This document shows positions 32,289 through 40,189 of a stretch of DNA of 64,000 bases, one piece after another. The translations under genes and the position numbers were made by a program. A model generated the notes under the pieces. It was not told the origin of the DNA, did not search any database, and saw only the letters and a program-made list of their open reading frames with translations. Source of the DNA: a virus; the IMG/VR virus record IMGVR_UViG_3300010412_000004, positions 1 to 64,000 of that record. One strand, written 5' to 3'. Position 1 is the first letter of the stretch, and every line of letters starts with the position of its first letter.

Positions 32289-33388
32289 AACAGGTCCCTT
32301 CTGTCCTCTATTATACCTTCTTTGTATAGATAGGTTGGTAGTCTTTTAGAGAAAGTAAAGTCAGAGCATAAAAATCCTGGTGTTATATCATAGGTTATAC
32401 TATTATCTTTTTCTATACATTCCCAGAGTATGTCTGTAAAATCTTCAACCGAAAAAATACCAAACATTTCTAGGTTCATATAATCTTTATTTTTTTGATA
32501 GAACTCTGTAAGTTTATTAGATGCCGTGATAAACTTAATATCCTCATGTGGAGGGAAACCATTTGGAGGTTCTACTCCTCCAAGTATCTTTTGTATATAT
32601 ATACTTTTAATTCTTTGGGTTACTTTGGGATCCTTATCTTCTTCTAGGTGTAGTGGGTGGGAATGTACAAGTTTTAATTCTTTAGAGAGAAAATCTATAA
32701 ATGGGCTCTTTTTTGAGAAATCGTCCCATATAAAAACATCTAATGCCTTTCCCTGTAGACGTTTTTGGTGGGGTGTTCCGTTTATAGGGAAATAATTTGG
32801 GTCTAATGCAGATAGGGAAAATTTTTTAATGCTCTCTTTCATCTCTTCATAGGAATACTTTTTGTCACTTATAGGTATCCATCCTAATCTAGCCTTTCGT
32901 ATATTTTGAATAGACCTTTCCCATATTTTTGTTCCTTCATTACATTTTCTCAAACCTAGTGCATTCCAGAACTCTATTACTGATAGTATGTCCTTAGTAG
33001 GTTTAATTAGTTCCTTTTTAGTTTTGGTGTATGAGGGAATAACTACCGTCTGGTACCTTATTTTATCAGCCTTGCTTATCTTCACTCTTTTAACTCGGCT
33101 GGCAGGCCGAGTAGATTCACTAAGGACAGATTCTTTATTAGATATATTATTATTAGTATTATCTACTAAAGTAGATAATACAGATGATGATGTATGTAAT
33201 GAAGGATTAGGACTTAGTGAACATATATATTTATTTTGCTTGGCCTGGTCAAATAATTCCTTTTGATTTTCCCTTTCAGTATCAATGAATAAATTACATA
33301 ATAGATAAACTAGGAATTTCTCAACCTCTTCTTCATCTACTTTCAATCTGAAGGACAGTTTTCTTATTAGTTTTTTCAAGTCAGACAT
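32285..33388 (-). CDS. replication-initiation or helicase-loader candidate
   Basis: 367 residues from MSDLKKLIRK (an upstream in-frame Met at 33445 would run through a regulatory motif, so I prefer this start). N-terminal helical segment, then a Ser/Asn-rich linker, then a Lys-rich segment (RVKRVKISKADKIRYQ) and a C-terminal helical domain (IEFWNALGLRKCNEGTKIWE, resembling DnaD/phage replisome-organiser ends). The linker-coding DNA contains two perfect palindromes. Adjacent to DnaB-like helicase and primase. Assignment rests on position and layout. Confidence 0.55.
   Translation of the reverse strand: MSDLKKLIRKLSFRLKVDEEEVEKFLVYLLCNLFIDTERENQKELFDQAKQNKYICSLSPNPSLHTSSSVLSTLVDNTNNNISNKESVLSESTRPASRVKRVKISKADKIRYQTVVIPSYTKTKKELIKPTKDILSVIEFWNALGLRKCNEGTKIWERSIQNIRKARLGWIPISDKKYSYEEMKESIKKFSLSALDPNYFPINGTPHQKRLQGKALDVFIWDDFSKKSPFIDFLSKELKLVHSHPLHLEEDKDPKVTQRIKSIYIQKILGGVEPPNGFPPHEDIKFITASNKLTEFYQKNKDYMNLEMFGIFSVEDFTDILWECIEKDNSITYDITPGFLCSDFTFSKRLPTYLYKEGIIEDRRDLF
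33093..33112. repeat. perfect hairpin inside the replication gene
   Basis: ACTCGGC, six bases, GCCGAGT. GC-rich in AT-rich DNA. Lies 44 bp from a second, longer palindrome in the linker-coding part of the gene. Confidence 0.75.
33156..33181. repeat. 26-bp palindrome inside the replication gene
   Basis: GTATTATCTACT, AA, AGTAGATAATAC: 12-bp perfect arms. In lambda-like phages the origin lies within the initiator gene, so this is a candidate origin or initiator-binding site. Confidence 0.8.
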
Positions 33389-33420
33389 AGAAACGTACCT
33401 TATGAACGCCGCACTAGAAC

Positions 33421-33443
33421 GCTGAATTCTGTACGAACTATAC
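33421..33443 (-). promoter_or_regulatory. recurrent regulatory element, copy A
   Basis: Minus strand AGTTCGTACAGAATTCAGC, 33 nt upstream of the initiation candidate. Shares TTCGTnyAGAATTCA with copies at 36882, 48245, 49291 and 59544. Confidence 0.65.
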
Positions 33444-33503
33444 ATTAGACATAGTTACTACAGCATAAATTTTTTCCTCAAGTAGAATTAAAAAAGAAGT
33501 GTT

Positions 33504-33642
33504 GGTCCCTTGCTGGATTGTTGAAGAGGATAGAAGACTGGGTAATCGGGAAATTCCAGGCAGTGAGGGACCTTCACTCGCCAAAGAAGGGAGGGCCGTT
33601 ACCCAGCCTTCTATCCCCTCCAACATTATGTTTACAACATAA
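33504..33642 (-). ncRNA. predicted structured RNA with long hairpin and pseudoknot
   Basis: In the 293-nt stretch between the primase and the initiation-gene start. Arms 33520-33549 and 33596-33624 pair over 29 positions with one bulge. Three positions are A-C mismatches on the plus strand, which are U-G pairs on the minus strand, so the minus strand is the likely transcript. Inside is a hairpin GCAGTGA/TCACTcGC (33560-33581) whose loop GGGACC (33567-33572) can pair with GGTCCC at 33504-33509, a possible pseudoknot. A 7-bp hairpin TTATGTT/AACATAA (33626-33642) adjoins. A T-rich run follows on the minus strand. No known family recognised. Confidence 0.6.
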
Positions 33643-33681
33643 CACATACCAAAATGTTTTAAAAGATATTTTTTCTTCTGT

Positions 33682-34590
33682 TTAAGTATAATCAAATATC
33701 TCTCTTTTTAGCTGTATCGCCTCCTCTGGCGATAATTTAGCAGGATCTTTTACTCCTAAACCTGTTAGTATATTCACATCAGGTATTACACTTGCAAGGT
33801 TTCCTCCTATCTTATCTGCTCTTATTTGTGCCTCTGGCTCATCATCATAAAGTATGAAAACTCTATATACTCCATGGTCGTGGAGGAATTTAACTTGGCT
33901 ATCAGAACATTTTAAACCAAACATGCAGATTGCTCCATCCCCCATTCTCCAAACATCTGTGGGACCTTCTACTATTAATGCCGTATGAACTAATGAGTCC
34001 CCATTATAGATCCACTCGCTTTGTGGCAGTACACCCTCCTCTGGTCTGCAATTTTTGTACCTGTATTCTGATTTATCAGTAACATCCCTTGATGTAAAAC
34101 CTACAATTTTGTGATTCATAATCACAGGTATAATTATTCTAAATTTATATCTACCTAAATTGTAACAGGCTCTAATATCATACCTATTTATTAGGTCTTG
34201 TGGATCAAAATTTCTACTTTTTAGGTACTCTATGTGAATGTCAGGAAAATCTGTAGTGCTTTCTTTTGGAAGGCTCTGATAACTCAGAGGTTTGTGCCTT
34301 ATTGCCTTTGTATATTTCTCTAAGGTTTGGAACTCCTCAATTATTTCTCTAGCCTTACTCTCTCCTGTGTCCTCAATTTTTCTCACAAGTTTTTGAGGAG
34401 GTCCTTTTTCTCCACATATCCAACAATTAAAGAACTTTGAAGATAGGTTGATGCCTAGGTGGTTAGAGTCATCTCCACACCATAAACATCTTATATTTAC
34501 CCAACCTTCAGATACGTTCTTTCCAGAGGTAGAATATTCCACCCCTCTGCTCTCAAGATAGGATATTATATCGAACAGTTCGATTGTCAT
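33682..34590 (-). CDS. DnaG-type primase
   Basis: 302 residues. N-terminal zinc ribbon with CLWC (35-38) and CWIC (56-59). TOPRIM domain with ALIVEGPTDVWRMGDG (Glu of motif) and VFILYDDEPEAQIRADKIGG (DxD-like). Shorter than bacterial DnaG: no separate helicase-binding domain is apparent. Makes RNA primers with the DnaB-like helicase at 30750. Start overlaps the preceding stop as ATGA. Confidence 0.88.
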   Translation of the reverse strand: MTIELFDIISYLESRGVEYSTSGKNVSEGWVNIRCLWCGDDSNHLGINLSSKFFNCWICGEKGPPQKLVRKIEDTGESKAREIIEEFQTLEKYTKAIRHKPLSYQSLPKESTTDFPDIHIEYLKSRNFDPQDLINRYDIRACYNLGRYKFRIIIPVIMNHKIVGFTSRDVTDKSEYRYKNCRPEEGVLPQSEWIYNGDSLVHTALIVEGPTDVWRMGDGAICMFGLKCSDSQVKFLHDHGVYRVFILYDDEPEAQIRADKIGGNLASVIPDVNILTGLGVKDPAKLSPEEAIQLKREIFDYT

Positions 34591-34961
34591 ATAAGAGAGT
34601 CAAAACTTGATGCTTGGGTGTCTGCCTTAAGTTCAACCTCTTCTCTGAAATCACATTTAGAGCAGGTGACCACCGCCGTGGTCATTGCACCATAGAATTT
34701 TTTCATCCCTTGTCCTTTTCCCTCTGTCCTTTCTACTGAGAAAACATCTCCTTCCTCAATTTCAAGATCTTCGGCGTGTTCATGTTCTACCTCAGCGTCG
34801 GTTACCTCAGGATAGGATTCCTCAAGTTCTTCTCCACACTCATTACATCTTTTTATCACCCTGAAGATAGCCGTAATCTGTCCCTCATTTATGTCAAGGA
34901 GATCTATTTCAGGGTCATCCACGTTGATTGCCACAAATTTATTGCATTGGGGACATCTCAT
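34587..34961 (-). CDS. zinc-ribbon protein, acidic
   Basis: 124 residues with three CxxC pairs: CPQC at the start, CNEC near residue 39 and CSKC near 103. The middle is very acidic (EVEHEHAEDLEIEEGDVF). SD AGGAGCAGAAAAA. Coupled to primase by ATGA. Possibly a DNA- or RNA-polymerase-binding adaptor; no family recognised. Confidence 0.65.
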   Translation of the reverse strand: MRCPQCNKFVAINVDDPEIDLLDINEGQITAIFRVIKRCNECGEELEESYPEVTDAEVEHEHAEDLEIEEGDVFSVERTEGKGQGMKKFYGAMTTAVVTCSKCDFREEVELKADTQASSFDSLI

Positions 34962-35349
34962 TTTTTCTGCTCCTTTCTTCTATGGCAAGTGATCGAGCTA
35001 CTCTAGCCTGTTTTAGTTTTCTATCTAATATGGTTATCTGTCTATTTTTTCTCGCTATGAATCCTGATAGTGCTTCCTCTTTTGTAGGATAGGCATATTT
35101 TTTTCTCGACTCTTTGCTTATCCATCTTTTCTCAATAATTGACTCTTCTGATATAGGGGATAGAACCATAGGAATACGTTTATTAGATATTGAATATTCT
35201 TTACTGGGATATTTTGATATCCAATATCCTTTGGTAGTTTCATTAATAAGTTCAAATTCTATTAAATAAATAGACACCCTTCCTGGTTGATTGAAACGGT
35301 AGTCCCAATCCATTAACATATCTTCATATCTATAAAATTTCATATCCAC
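34939..35349 (-). CDS. hypothetical protein (136 aa)
   Basis: Tyr/Arg-rich. The middle (GYWISKYPSKEYSISNKRIP, EKRWISKESRKKYAYPTKEEALSGFIARK) resembles a small domain repeated in phage hypothetical proteins; the C-terminus is basic and helical. Overlaps the SF2 helicase stop region by 10 nt. ATG at 35347 or 35341 both possible. Function unknown. Confidence 0.6.
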   Translation of the reverse strand: MDMKFYRYEDMLMDWDYRFNQPGRVSIYLIEFELINETTKGYWISKYPSKEYSISNKRIPMVLSPISEESIIEKRWISKESRKKYAYPTKEEALSGFIARKNRQITILDRKLKQARVARSLAIEERSRKNEMSPMQ

Positions 35350-36854
35350 CCCTTATCACAATAAATGCTGAGTCTTTCACCAAAATGGTCTACAAACCAT
35401 CTGGCATTATTGTCAAAAAAGTCAACTATTATACCGTGTTCCTTCCCTTCAAAGGCTGTAAGACATCTGCTCGCGGACTGTATCGTGGTGGTTTCAGATT
35501 TACCCCCAGCCGCGTTTATCAGTACATTCAGCGAAGGGATATTGACACCTTCGTTCCATATTGTGGTTACAATTATACACTTAATCCTCCTTTCGTGCAA
35601 GAGTTTTCTGTATTGATGTCTTTCAATACTTCCCTTTTTTATCTTTGCTTCGATATCCCTATAAATATCAAGTTCCTTTTGTACTTCTTGGATGCTCTTT
35701 TGTCCTTTAATTTCTCCAACAGTACGATATTGATCTATTTTATTTTTTAACCTTCTGATTTCCTTTTGGGTCTCAGCATCTAATCCACCACATAAAAATG
35801 GTACTTCATATTGTGGTAGCAGTTTATCAAACATATCTTTGAGGTTAAATCCATGCTCTACTCTTCTAACTATAATTAAAACAGTCATATTTTGTTCAAG
35901 ATATTCCTGTGCCGTCTTCATCACTCTTCTATTTCTAATTCTATTCCTCACTACTCCTTCAAGGTATGCATCATGATAGGAGGAGAAATTTTTGATGTAA
36001 GGTTGAGCAGGTATTTTTACTATTCTTATTTTGGCAGGACTTATCACTTGAGTTTTCAAGGCTTCCTCCTGGGTAACTTCTCCAATAGAAGGTCCTAATA
36101 GACCTTCTAGGGATAACTCAGATTCTATATCAGTAGGTGGTGTGGCCGTAAATCCTATCCTATATGGAGCCAGCATCCTAGAGAGTATGGACCCATAGTT
36201 GGAATTTAGGGAGGCTACATGGTGACATTCATCTACTATGACCAGGTCAAAGTAGGCACTGTATTGGAGTGGGTCTATCCTTATAAAACTTTGATGGAGT
36301 GCTATGGTTAGGGGGGATATTTCACCTTTTCTGCCATCTCCTATCAGAGAGATGGGAAACAAACCTACTTTGGTAAATTCCTCAAATGTTTGATAGAAAA
36401 GGTCTTTGGTGTGACATAGGAAGAGAGCCTTTACGTCCTTTAAGGATGCAATGATTCCTGCCGCCGTAATTGTTTTTCCATATCGTGCAGGAGCTGTCAA
36501 CACTCCTCTCTTTTTTTCTATGGCAGATAAAATTAAAGCTAACTGTCCTTTCCTAAACTCTATATCTTTGAGTCTTGGATCTATAAGAGGCAGTTTTTTT
36601 CTCTCATAGTTTGGACTCGTCCATTTAATCTTCTTATTGAGTAGTTTGGCTTTATCCTTTATTCTGGTTTTAAATCCAGTTAGGAATACTGCATCTGACG
36701 TTACTAAGGTTTTTTGGTATGTGATGTGTTTCCCGCCATAGGCTTGTTTTTTGTAATAGGTCTTCTCAAAGGTGAGTATCTGTCTCACAAAATTTCTCGA
36801 CTCTTCATTTTGTGCTCGGGTGTAAACAGCATTTTGTTCAGTATAATGTAACAT
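35340..36854 (-). CDS. SF2 DNA helicase (UvsW-like)
   Basis: 504 residues. Walker A APARYGKT (121-128), motif II VIVDECHHVASL near 205, motif III GFTATP, and in the second RecA domain IIVTTIWNEGVNIPSLNVLI and QSASRCLTAFEGK. The N-terminal 100 residues fit a DNA-binding front. Family helicases such as T4 UvsW remodel branched DNA and resolve replication intermediates. Preceded by the recurrent element copy B. Head of a unit that runs into primase. Confidence 0.88.
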   Translation of the reverse strand: MLHYTEQNAVYTRAQNEESRNFVRQILTFEKTYYKKQAYGGKHITYQKTLVTSDAVFLTGFKTRIKDKAKLLNKKIKWTSPNYERKKLPLIDPRLKDIEFRKGQLALILSAIEKKRGVLTAPARYGKTITAAGIIASLKDVKALFLCHTKDLFYQTFEEFTKVGLFPISLIGDGRKGEISPLTIALHQSFIRIDPLQYSAYFDLVIVDECHHVASLNSNYGSILSRMLAPYRIGFTATPPTDIESELSLEGLLGPSIGEVTQEEALKTQVISPAKIRIVKIPAQPYIKNFSSYHDAYLEGVVRNRIRNRRVMKTAQEYLEQNMTVLIIVRRVEHGFNLKDMFDKLLPQYEVPFLCGGLDAETQKEIRRLKNKIDQYRTVGEIKGQKSIQEVQKELDIYRDIEAKIKKGSIERHQYRKLLHERRIKCIIVTTIWNEGVNIPSLNVLINAAGGKSETTTIQSASRCLTAFEGKEHGIIVDFFDNNARWFVDHFGERLSIYCDKGWI

Positions 36855-36881
36855 GATTACTAAAAATCCTGCTTAAGATCC

Positions 36882-36929
36882 GCGTGAATTCTGCACGAAC
36901 TTCTGTCAATTAATATGTTTATATGCGTT
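36882..36929 (-). promoter_or_regulatory. recurrent regulatory element, copy B, with TTGACA and AACGCATATAA
   Basis: Minus strand order: AACGCATATAA (about 36919-36929), TTGACA, ten bases, CAGAATTCA (36882-36902 holds AAGTTCGTGCAGAATTCACG). 28 nt before the SF2 helicase start. Copy D at 49264-49311 has the same three parts with the same spacing. Confidence 0.65.
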
Positions 36930-36931
36930 AT

Positions 36932-37633
36932 TTAACTGCCTTTTTTGTTGTATTCCCTTACTCTCCAATCCGCCGTTACTTTTCCTTTTTGCATACCTGT
37001 CATTATCTTGTTGACTTGTTCCTGGGTGCCTTTATCTTTAGGGTTTATTCTATTTATCTCGCTGAGGTGTATTTCTAGGTCTGATATCTTTTTATTGGCT
37101 CTTTTGATATCCTCCTCTTTTTCTTTTATTTTCTCTTCGAGATCTTTATTCTTTTTAATCGACTCTTGGTTTTCTTCTCTTGAGATAGTGAAGGCTTTAT
37201 CTAGTTCTTTATTTTTACTCTCAAGAGATTTTATCTGCTCATAAAGAATTTTTTCCCTCTCTTCGAGTGATTTTCCTCGAAGATACCCATTTATTACCTC
37301 CTTCGCAAACATTTCTACAGTGATTGGAGGTTGGGGTTGTTCTTCTTTATCTGGGGATGTGCTGGGAAGATCTTCGAACAGCCAGCCATAAATCTCTAAA
37401 ATCTTTTGTCTATTAATAATGTAGGTTTGTACCTGCCCTTTACCAAAGGATCCTTTTTTCTTCTTTGGTCTAAGTATACCTTTTTCTATCATTTTTTGTA
37501 TTTGGGTTTGTGATTGCTTGTAAGATAGATTCAGGATTTCGGCTAGGTAGGATGCCTCAAATTCATCCCCTTTTACTAGATGGTATAAAGCTACTGCCAC
37601 GGTTCTGTGCATTATCCTTTTTTTTGATTTCAT
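36932..37633 (-). CDS. winged-helix regulator with coiled coil
   Basis: 233 residues. Residues 8-75 look like a winged helix-turn-helix (AVALYHLVKGDEFEASYLAEILNLS, SQTQIQKMIEKGIL, then a basic wing KKKKGSFGKGQVQ). Residues 125-200 are a long charged coiled coil. The C-terminus has a short basic tail. Likely a dimeric DNA-binding regulator or replication factor. SD GGGAGGAAATAAA. First gene upstream of the SF2 helicase, separated by the copy B element. Confidence 0.68.
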   Translation of the reverse strand: MKSKKRIMHRTVAVALYHLVKGDEFEASYLAEILNLSYKQSQTQIQKMIEKGILRPKKKKGSFGKGQVQTYIINRQKILEIYGWLFEDLPSTSPDKEEQPQPPITVEMFAKEVINGYLRGKSLEEREKILYEQIKSLESKNKELDKAFTISREENQESIKKNKDLEEKIKEKEEDIKRANKKISDLEIHLSEINRINPKDKGTQEQVNKIMTGMQKGKVTADWRVREYNKKGS

Positions 37634-37634
37634 T

Positions 37635-37916
37635 TTATTTCCTCCCTTCCCTTTCTATTTTTATTTTAGGTTTAGTCCCCCTTTTATTGAAATAGTATTT
37701 TTGGGTTGGACTTAGGTTGTATCTATTATCACGTATTATCACGGTGGATTTTTCTCTATTTTTGTCCTCTATGCTTTTATAGATTGTGATTTGGTGATTA
37801 GAATTTTCTGGGTAGGAAATAATGTTTCTGCCTTCTTGAATATTATCAGGACCCTCAGACCATACTAAGGATCCTGATAATACCAGAAGAGATATTACAA
37901 ATATGGTTTTTTTCAT
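37635..37916 (-). CDS. small exported protein
   Basis: 93 residues with a signal peptide (MKKTIFVISLLVLSGSLVWS) and a mature part of about 73 residues, basic at the C-terminus (YFNKRGTKPKIKIEREGRK). No Cys. Start overlaps the preceding stop as ATGA; ends 2 nt before the winged-helix gene. An exported early protein could act at the host envelope, for example in exclusion; unknown. Confidence 0.68.
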   Translation of the reverse strand: MKKTIFVISLLVLSGSLVWSEGPDNIQEGRNIISYPENSNHQITIYKSIEDKNREKSTVIIRDNRYNLSPTQKYYFNKRGTKPKIKIEREGRK

Positions 37917-38095
37917 ACGTTCATCTCGGTATTGTAAGACCTGGCATGACGGCAGAGCAAATAGAAACTCTCCAGTTCTCTCTTTTTCATCCTTTTAAGA
38001 CCTTTTCTTGCATTGGTCCAGTAAAAGTGGTGTTTACCGTAGATGTTATCTTTAATTCTGGACAGTATTTCGTCGATGAGTTTCTCTTTATCCAT
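37913..38095 (-). CDS. small basic protein (60 aa)
   Basis: MDKEKLIDEILSRIKDNIYG then HHFYWTNARKGLKRMKKREL and LLCRHARSYNTEM. SD AAAGAGGTGCTAAA. Coupled by ATGA to the exported protein. Helical, basic; no family recognised. Confidence 0.65.
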   Translation of the reverse strand: MDKEKLIDEILSRIKDNIYGKHHFYWTNARKGLKRMKKRELESFYLLCRHARSYNTEMNV

Positions 38096-38115
38096 TTTAG
38101 CACCTCTTTAATTGT

Positions 38116-38150
38116 AAAGTGGAGGAGAAAGGTTTTCTCTCCTCCACTTT
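38116..38150 (-). terminator. strong hairpin, probable terminator of the DUF932 gene
   Basis: AAAGTGGAGGAGA (38116-38128) pairs perfectly with TCTCCTCCACTTT (38138-38150); 13 bp, 9-nt loop. Five bases after the DUF932 stop on the minus strand. The T run on that side is short, so termination may be partial. Confidence 0.7.
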
Positions 38151-38154
38151 CTTA

Positions 38155-38973
38155 TTAGTTGTAGAGGCTCTTTCTGATTCGTGTTTCCAGATCGAATCTT
38201 CTTACTTCACTTTCAATTCTGTGAGTGGTGAATTGAGTTAAGATATTGAAGAATGTCCACAATGAGAGGTCCTGTGCCTCCTTCACATAATCACCTCCCA
38301 TTTCCATCAGTGCAAGCCATCTATCCAGCGTCCACATCGTAGAGGTTTCTGGCTCCTCTAACAAGAGATTTGTCTCTTTCTTGTTAAGGTCGAGGTTCTT
38401 GAGTGTATTCTCGTAGGCTTTCATAACGAGAGGAGTGTTGGACCAGTTTTTCCACTCAATAGCCTGCATTTGGATTCCTTCTACACCTTCCTTAATTTTG
38501 TCTTTGGACTCTCTCAAGTCAAGGGCGGGGAGGTGCCTCTTGCTTAATTTTGCGAAGGTTTCTCCGACCACAGCTCCGTTAGAGCAAACGAGTCGGTATG
38601 CTCCTAACATAACTGTGAACTTCCAGCCTAAATCGTAGCTGTTGAATATCTCCAGTGTGGGATTAATGAGGTCACCCTTTTTTCTCTCCCCTACTTGGAA
38701 CTTGACTTCAGAGAAGAGGTAGCGGGCTCTCATCCTGGCTCCGTGGTTATGGAGAGCTACTGTCCTTGAAACTTTACCAAGGTCAAGGGATGCCAAGGCA
38801 TCTTCAGCATTTTCCAGGACGTCCTCATGTTTTACCAGCTTATACTTGTCGCTGGCAATGGCGAAGACCTCTTCAGTTTCTGGATTTCTCACGGCTTTGT
38901 ATCCATTTACCTCGAGGTCTCCGACATACACCGGAGCAAGCTCAACAGCAGGAAATTTGACTTCCTGATGCAT
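38155..38973 (-). CDS. DUF932 family protein
   Basis: 272 residues from ATG preceded by AAGGAGGCAAGTACT; a longer frame upstream lacks support. Family pattern: APVYVGDLEVNGYKAVRNPETEEVFAIAS, RTVALHNHGARMRARYLF, PTLEIFNSYDLGWKFTVMLGAYRLVCSNGAVVG. DUF932 (phage/plasmid-like protein) is widespread in phages and plasmids with no settled function. GC-richer than neighbours, with codon use like the capsid gene, so probably abundant. Followed by a strong hairpin. Confidence 0.85.
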   Translation of the reverse strand: MHQEVKFPAVELAPVYVGDLEVNGYKAVRNPETEEVFAIASDKYKLVKHEDVLENAEDALASLDLGKVSRTVALHNHGARMRARYLFSEVKFQVGERKKGDLINPTLEIFNSYDLGWKFTVMLGAYRLVCSNGAVVGETFAKLSKRHLPALDLRESKDKIKEGVEGIQMQAIEWKNWSNTPLVMKAYENTLKNLDLNKKETNLLLEEPETSTMWTLDRWLALMEMGGDYVKEAQDLSLWTFFNILTQFTTHRIESEVRRFDLETRIRKSLYN

Positions 38974-38986
38974 AGTACTTGCCTCC

Positions 38987-39451
38987 TTATTTCTCGACGG
39001 TGATTCGACCTTTGTCGTCGATTTTGATCTTCCAGTTCTTGTTGGCACGAAGGTCAGCGATCGTTCCAGATACAGCGGCCTTATTTTTGTCAACAGGCCA
39101 TTCCTCTGGATTCTTTTCGTGCAGGGCTTCAGCCAGTGTAGCGGTGTCCCAGATACCTTCTTGGATCGCCTCGATGATCAGTGATCTCCTTGAAGGCATT
39201 CCGTTTTTGGTGCGTGTCCCCATTTCTTCTGCTGGGGTGGCTTCACCTTTTTCCTCTACAGGATCCTCCACAACCTCCTCGGCGTTTTCTGAGGTGTTGA
39301 TTTTGCAGAACTGATCATGGAGTTTTTCGATGAGGTCCTTCTTGAGGTAGCGTGTGGGTGGACGTGTTTGGAACGTCTTTTCATAGAGTTCCTGGAGCGT
39401 AGGTACCTTCTGTCCCTGAAGGTGTTTGAGGTAGTCTTGATTTGTCATCAT
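38987..39451 (-). CDS. RRSLIIE-domain protein, copy 1 (probably abundant)
   Basis: 154 residues from ATGATG preceded by GGGAGGGTAAA. N-terminal domain VPTLQELYEKTFQTRPPTRYLKKDLIEKLH (DUF2924-like), acidic linker, and a C-terminal winged-helix-like domain MPSRRSLIIEAIQEGIWDTA, then VDKNKAAVSGTIADLRANKNWK. The C-terminal domain recurs in the gene at 47597. Has its own promoter (39513) and GC-rich, capsid-like codon use. Likely DNA-binding and abundant; function unknown. Confidence 0.72.
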   Translation of the reverse strand: MMTNQDYLKHLQGQKVPTLQELYEKTFQTRPPTRYLKKDLIEKLHDQFCKINTSENAEEVVEDPVEEKGEATPAEEMGTRTKNGMPSRRSLIIEAIQEGIWDTATLAEALHEKNPEEWPVDKNKAAVSGTIADLRANKNWKIKIDDKGRITVEK

Positions 39452-39512
39452 TTTACCCTCCCTTCTCATTGTTAATGGGTTAATAAAGTTGCTTTCCTCT
39501 GCCTACAGTTAT

Positions 39513-39548
39513 AATATAATAGAAGAAAAGTGCAAAGTCAAGAGAAAT
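39513..39548 (-). promoter_or_regulatory. early-type promoter (family copy 4)
   Basis: Minus strand -35 TTGACT (39536-39541), 17-nt spacer, -10 TATATT (39513-39518). The best -35/-10 pair of the family, upstream of the RRSLIIE and DUF932 genes. Confidence 0.75.
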
Positions 39549-39566
39549 ATTTGGTAAAAATTTAGT

Positions 39567-39884
39567 CTATCTTTCTCTGATGAGCTCTTCTAGGGCTTCC
39601 TTAAGTGGTCTGTGGCTACGTTTTTTAATCTCTTCACATATCGCGTTGAAGATTTTATTGTGGTCAGGATGATTAAATCCTACCATTTGTGTAGCCTCAT
39701 CAAATACTCTATCACCTATTAGGTCTTTTAAGGTATCCTTGTCAGAAAACATATTATCTGCCTCCACATCTCTTTCCCCAGGTGATAGGTATTCCTCTGA
39801 TTGTGAGTAGGAGATATCTTCTATCGCATTTACCAACCAGTTGTAGGAATCCTTCGCCGCTTTTTTAATTTTCTCGGTGTTCAT
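39567..39884 (-). CDS. hypothetical protein (105 aa)
   Basis: Starts MNTEKIKKAAKDSYNWLVNA; the ATG shares a base with the preceding TAA (TAATG). Helical, with SEEYLSPGERDVEADNMF in the middle and RPLKEALEELIRER at the end. No family recognised. Member of the small early-gene region. Confidence 0.62.
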   Translation of the reverse strand: MNTEKIKKAAKDSYNWLVNAIEDISYSQSEEYLSPGERDVEADNMFSDKDTLKDLIGDRVFDEATQMVGFNHPDHNKIFNAICEEIKKRSHRPLKEALEELIRER

Positions 39885-40126
39885 TACATTTTTCCCAAAG
39901 GTTTCAAATGTCCTGGCAATAGTGCCATTATGACCCATCCTCTGGCGTCTAAAGGGAAGGGTCTACCAAACATCGGTGCTTTATCATCATACAGCCATAC
40001 GAAACTCATTGTGGGCAATATTCCAATGGCTTGAAATACAGCATCTACCCAGTCTTGTGGAAGAGCATAATCAAAGGTCATATCTTCCATTCCTAATTGC
40101 TTTATGATTCCGCCTTTTGTAATCAT
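39884..40126 (-). CDS. hypothetical protein (80 aa)
   Basis: Contains LPQDWVDAVFQAIGILPTMSFVWLYDDKAP and ends GHLKPLGKM. SD AAAGGAGGATCAC. Stop overlaps the next start. Its promoter is copy 5. No family recognised. Confidence 0.6.
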   Translation of the reverse strand: MITKGGIIKQLGMEDMTFDYALPQDWVDAVFQAIGILPTMSFVWLYDDKAPMFGRPFPLDARGWVIMALLPGHLKPLGKM

Positions 40127-40146
40127 GTGATCCTCCTTTTTCGTAT

Positions 40147-40182
40147 AATATAGTAAGGATGGCCAAAGAAATCAAGATAATT
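40147..40182 (-). promoter_or_regulatory. early-type promoter (family copy 5)
   Basis: Minus strand TTATC, -35 TTGATT (40170-40175), 17-nt spacer, -10 TATATT (40147-40152). Confidence 0.72.
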
Positions 40183-40189
40183 TTTTGAG

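Noticed and set aside
33504-33642. Retron-type msr-msd RNA
   Set aside because: The long hairpin is suggestive, but no reverse transcriptase motif (YxDD context) was seen anywhere in the window.
33438-33695. 85-residue minus-strand open frame between primase and the initiation gene
   Set aside because: It covers the long hairpin and the TTCGT element, has no good SD, and its sequence is Leu/Ser-rich without domain character. The RNA fold explains the region better.
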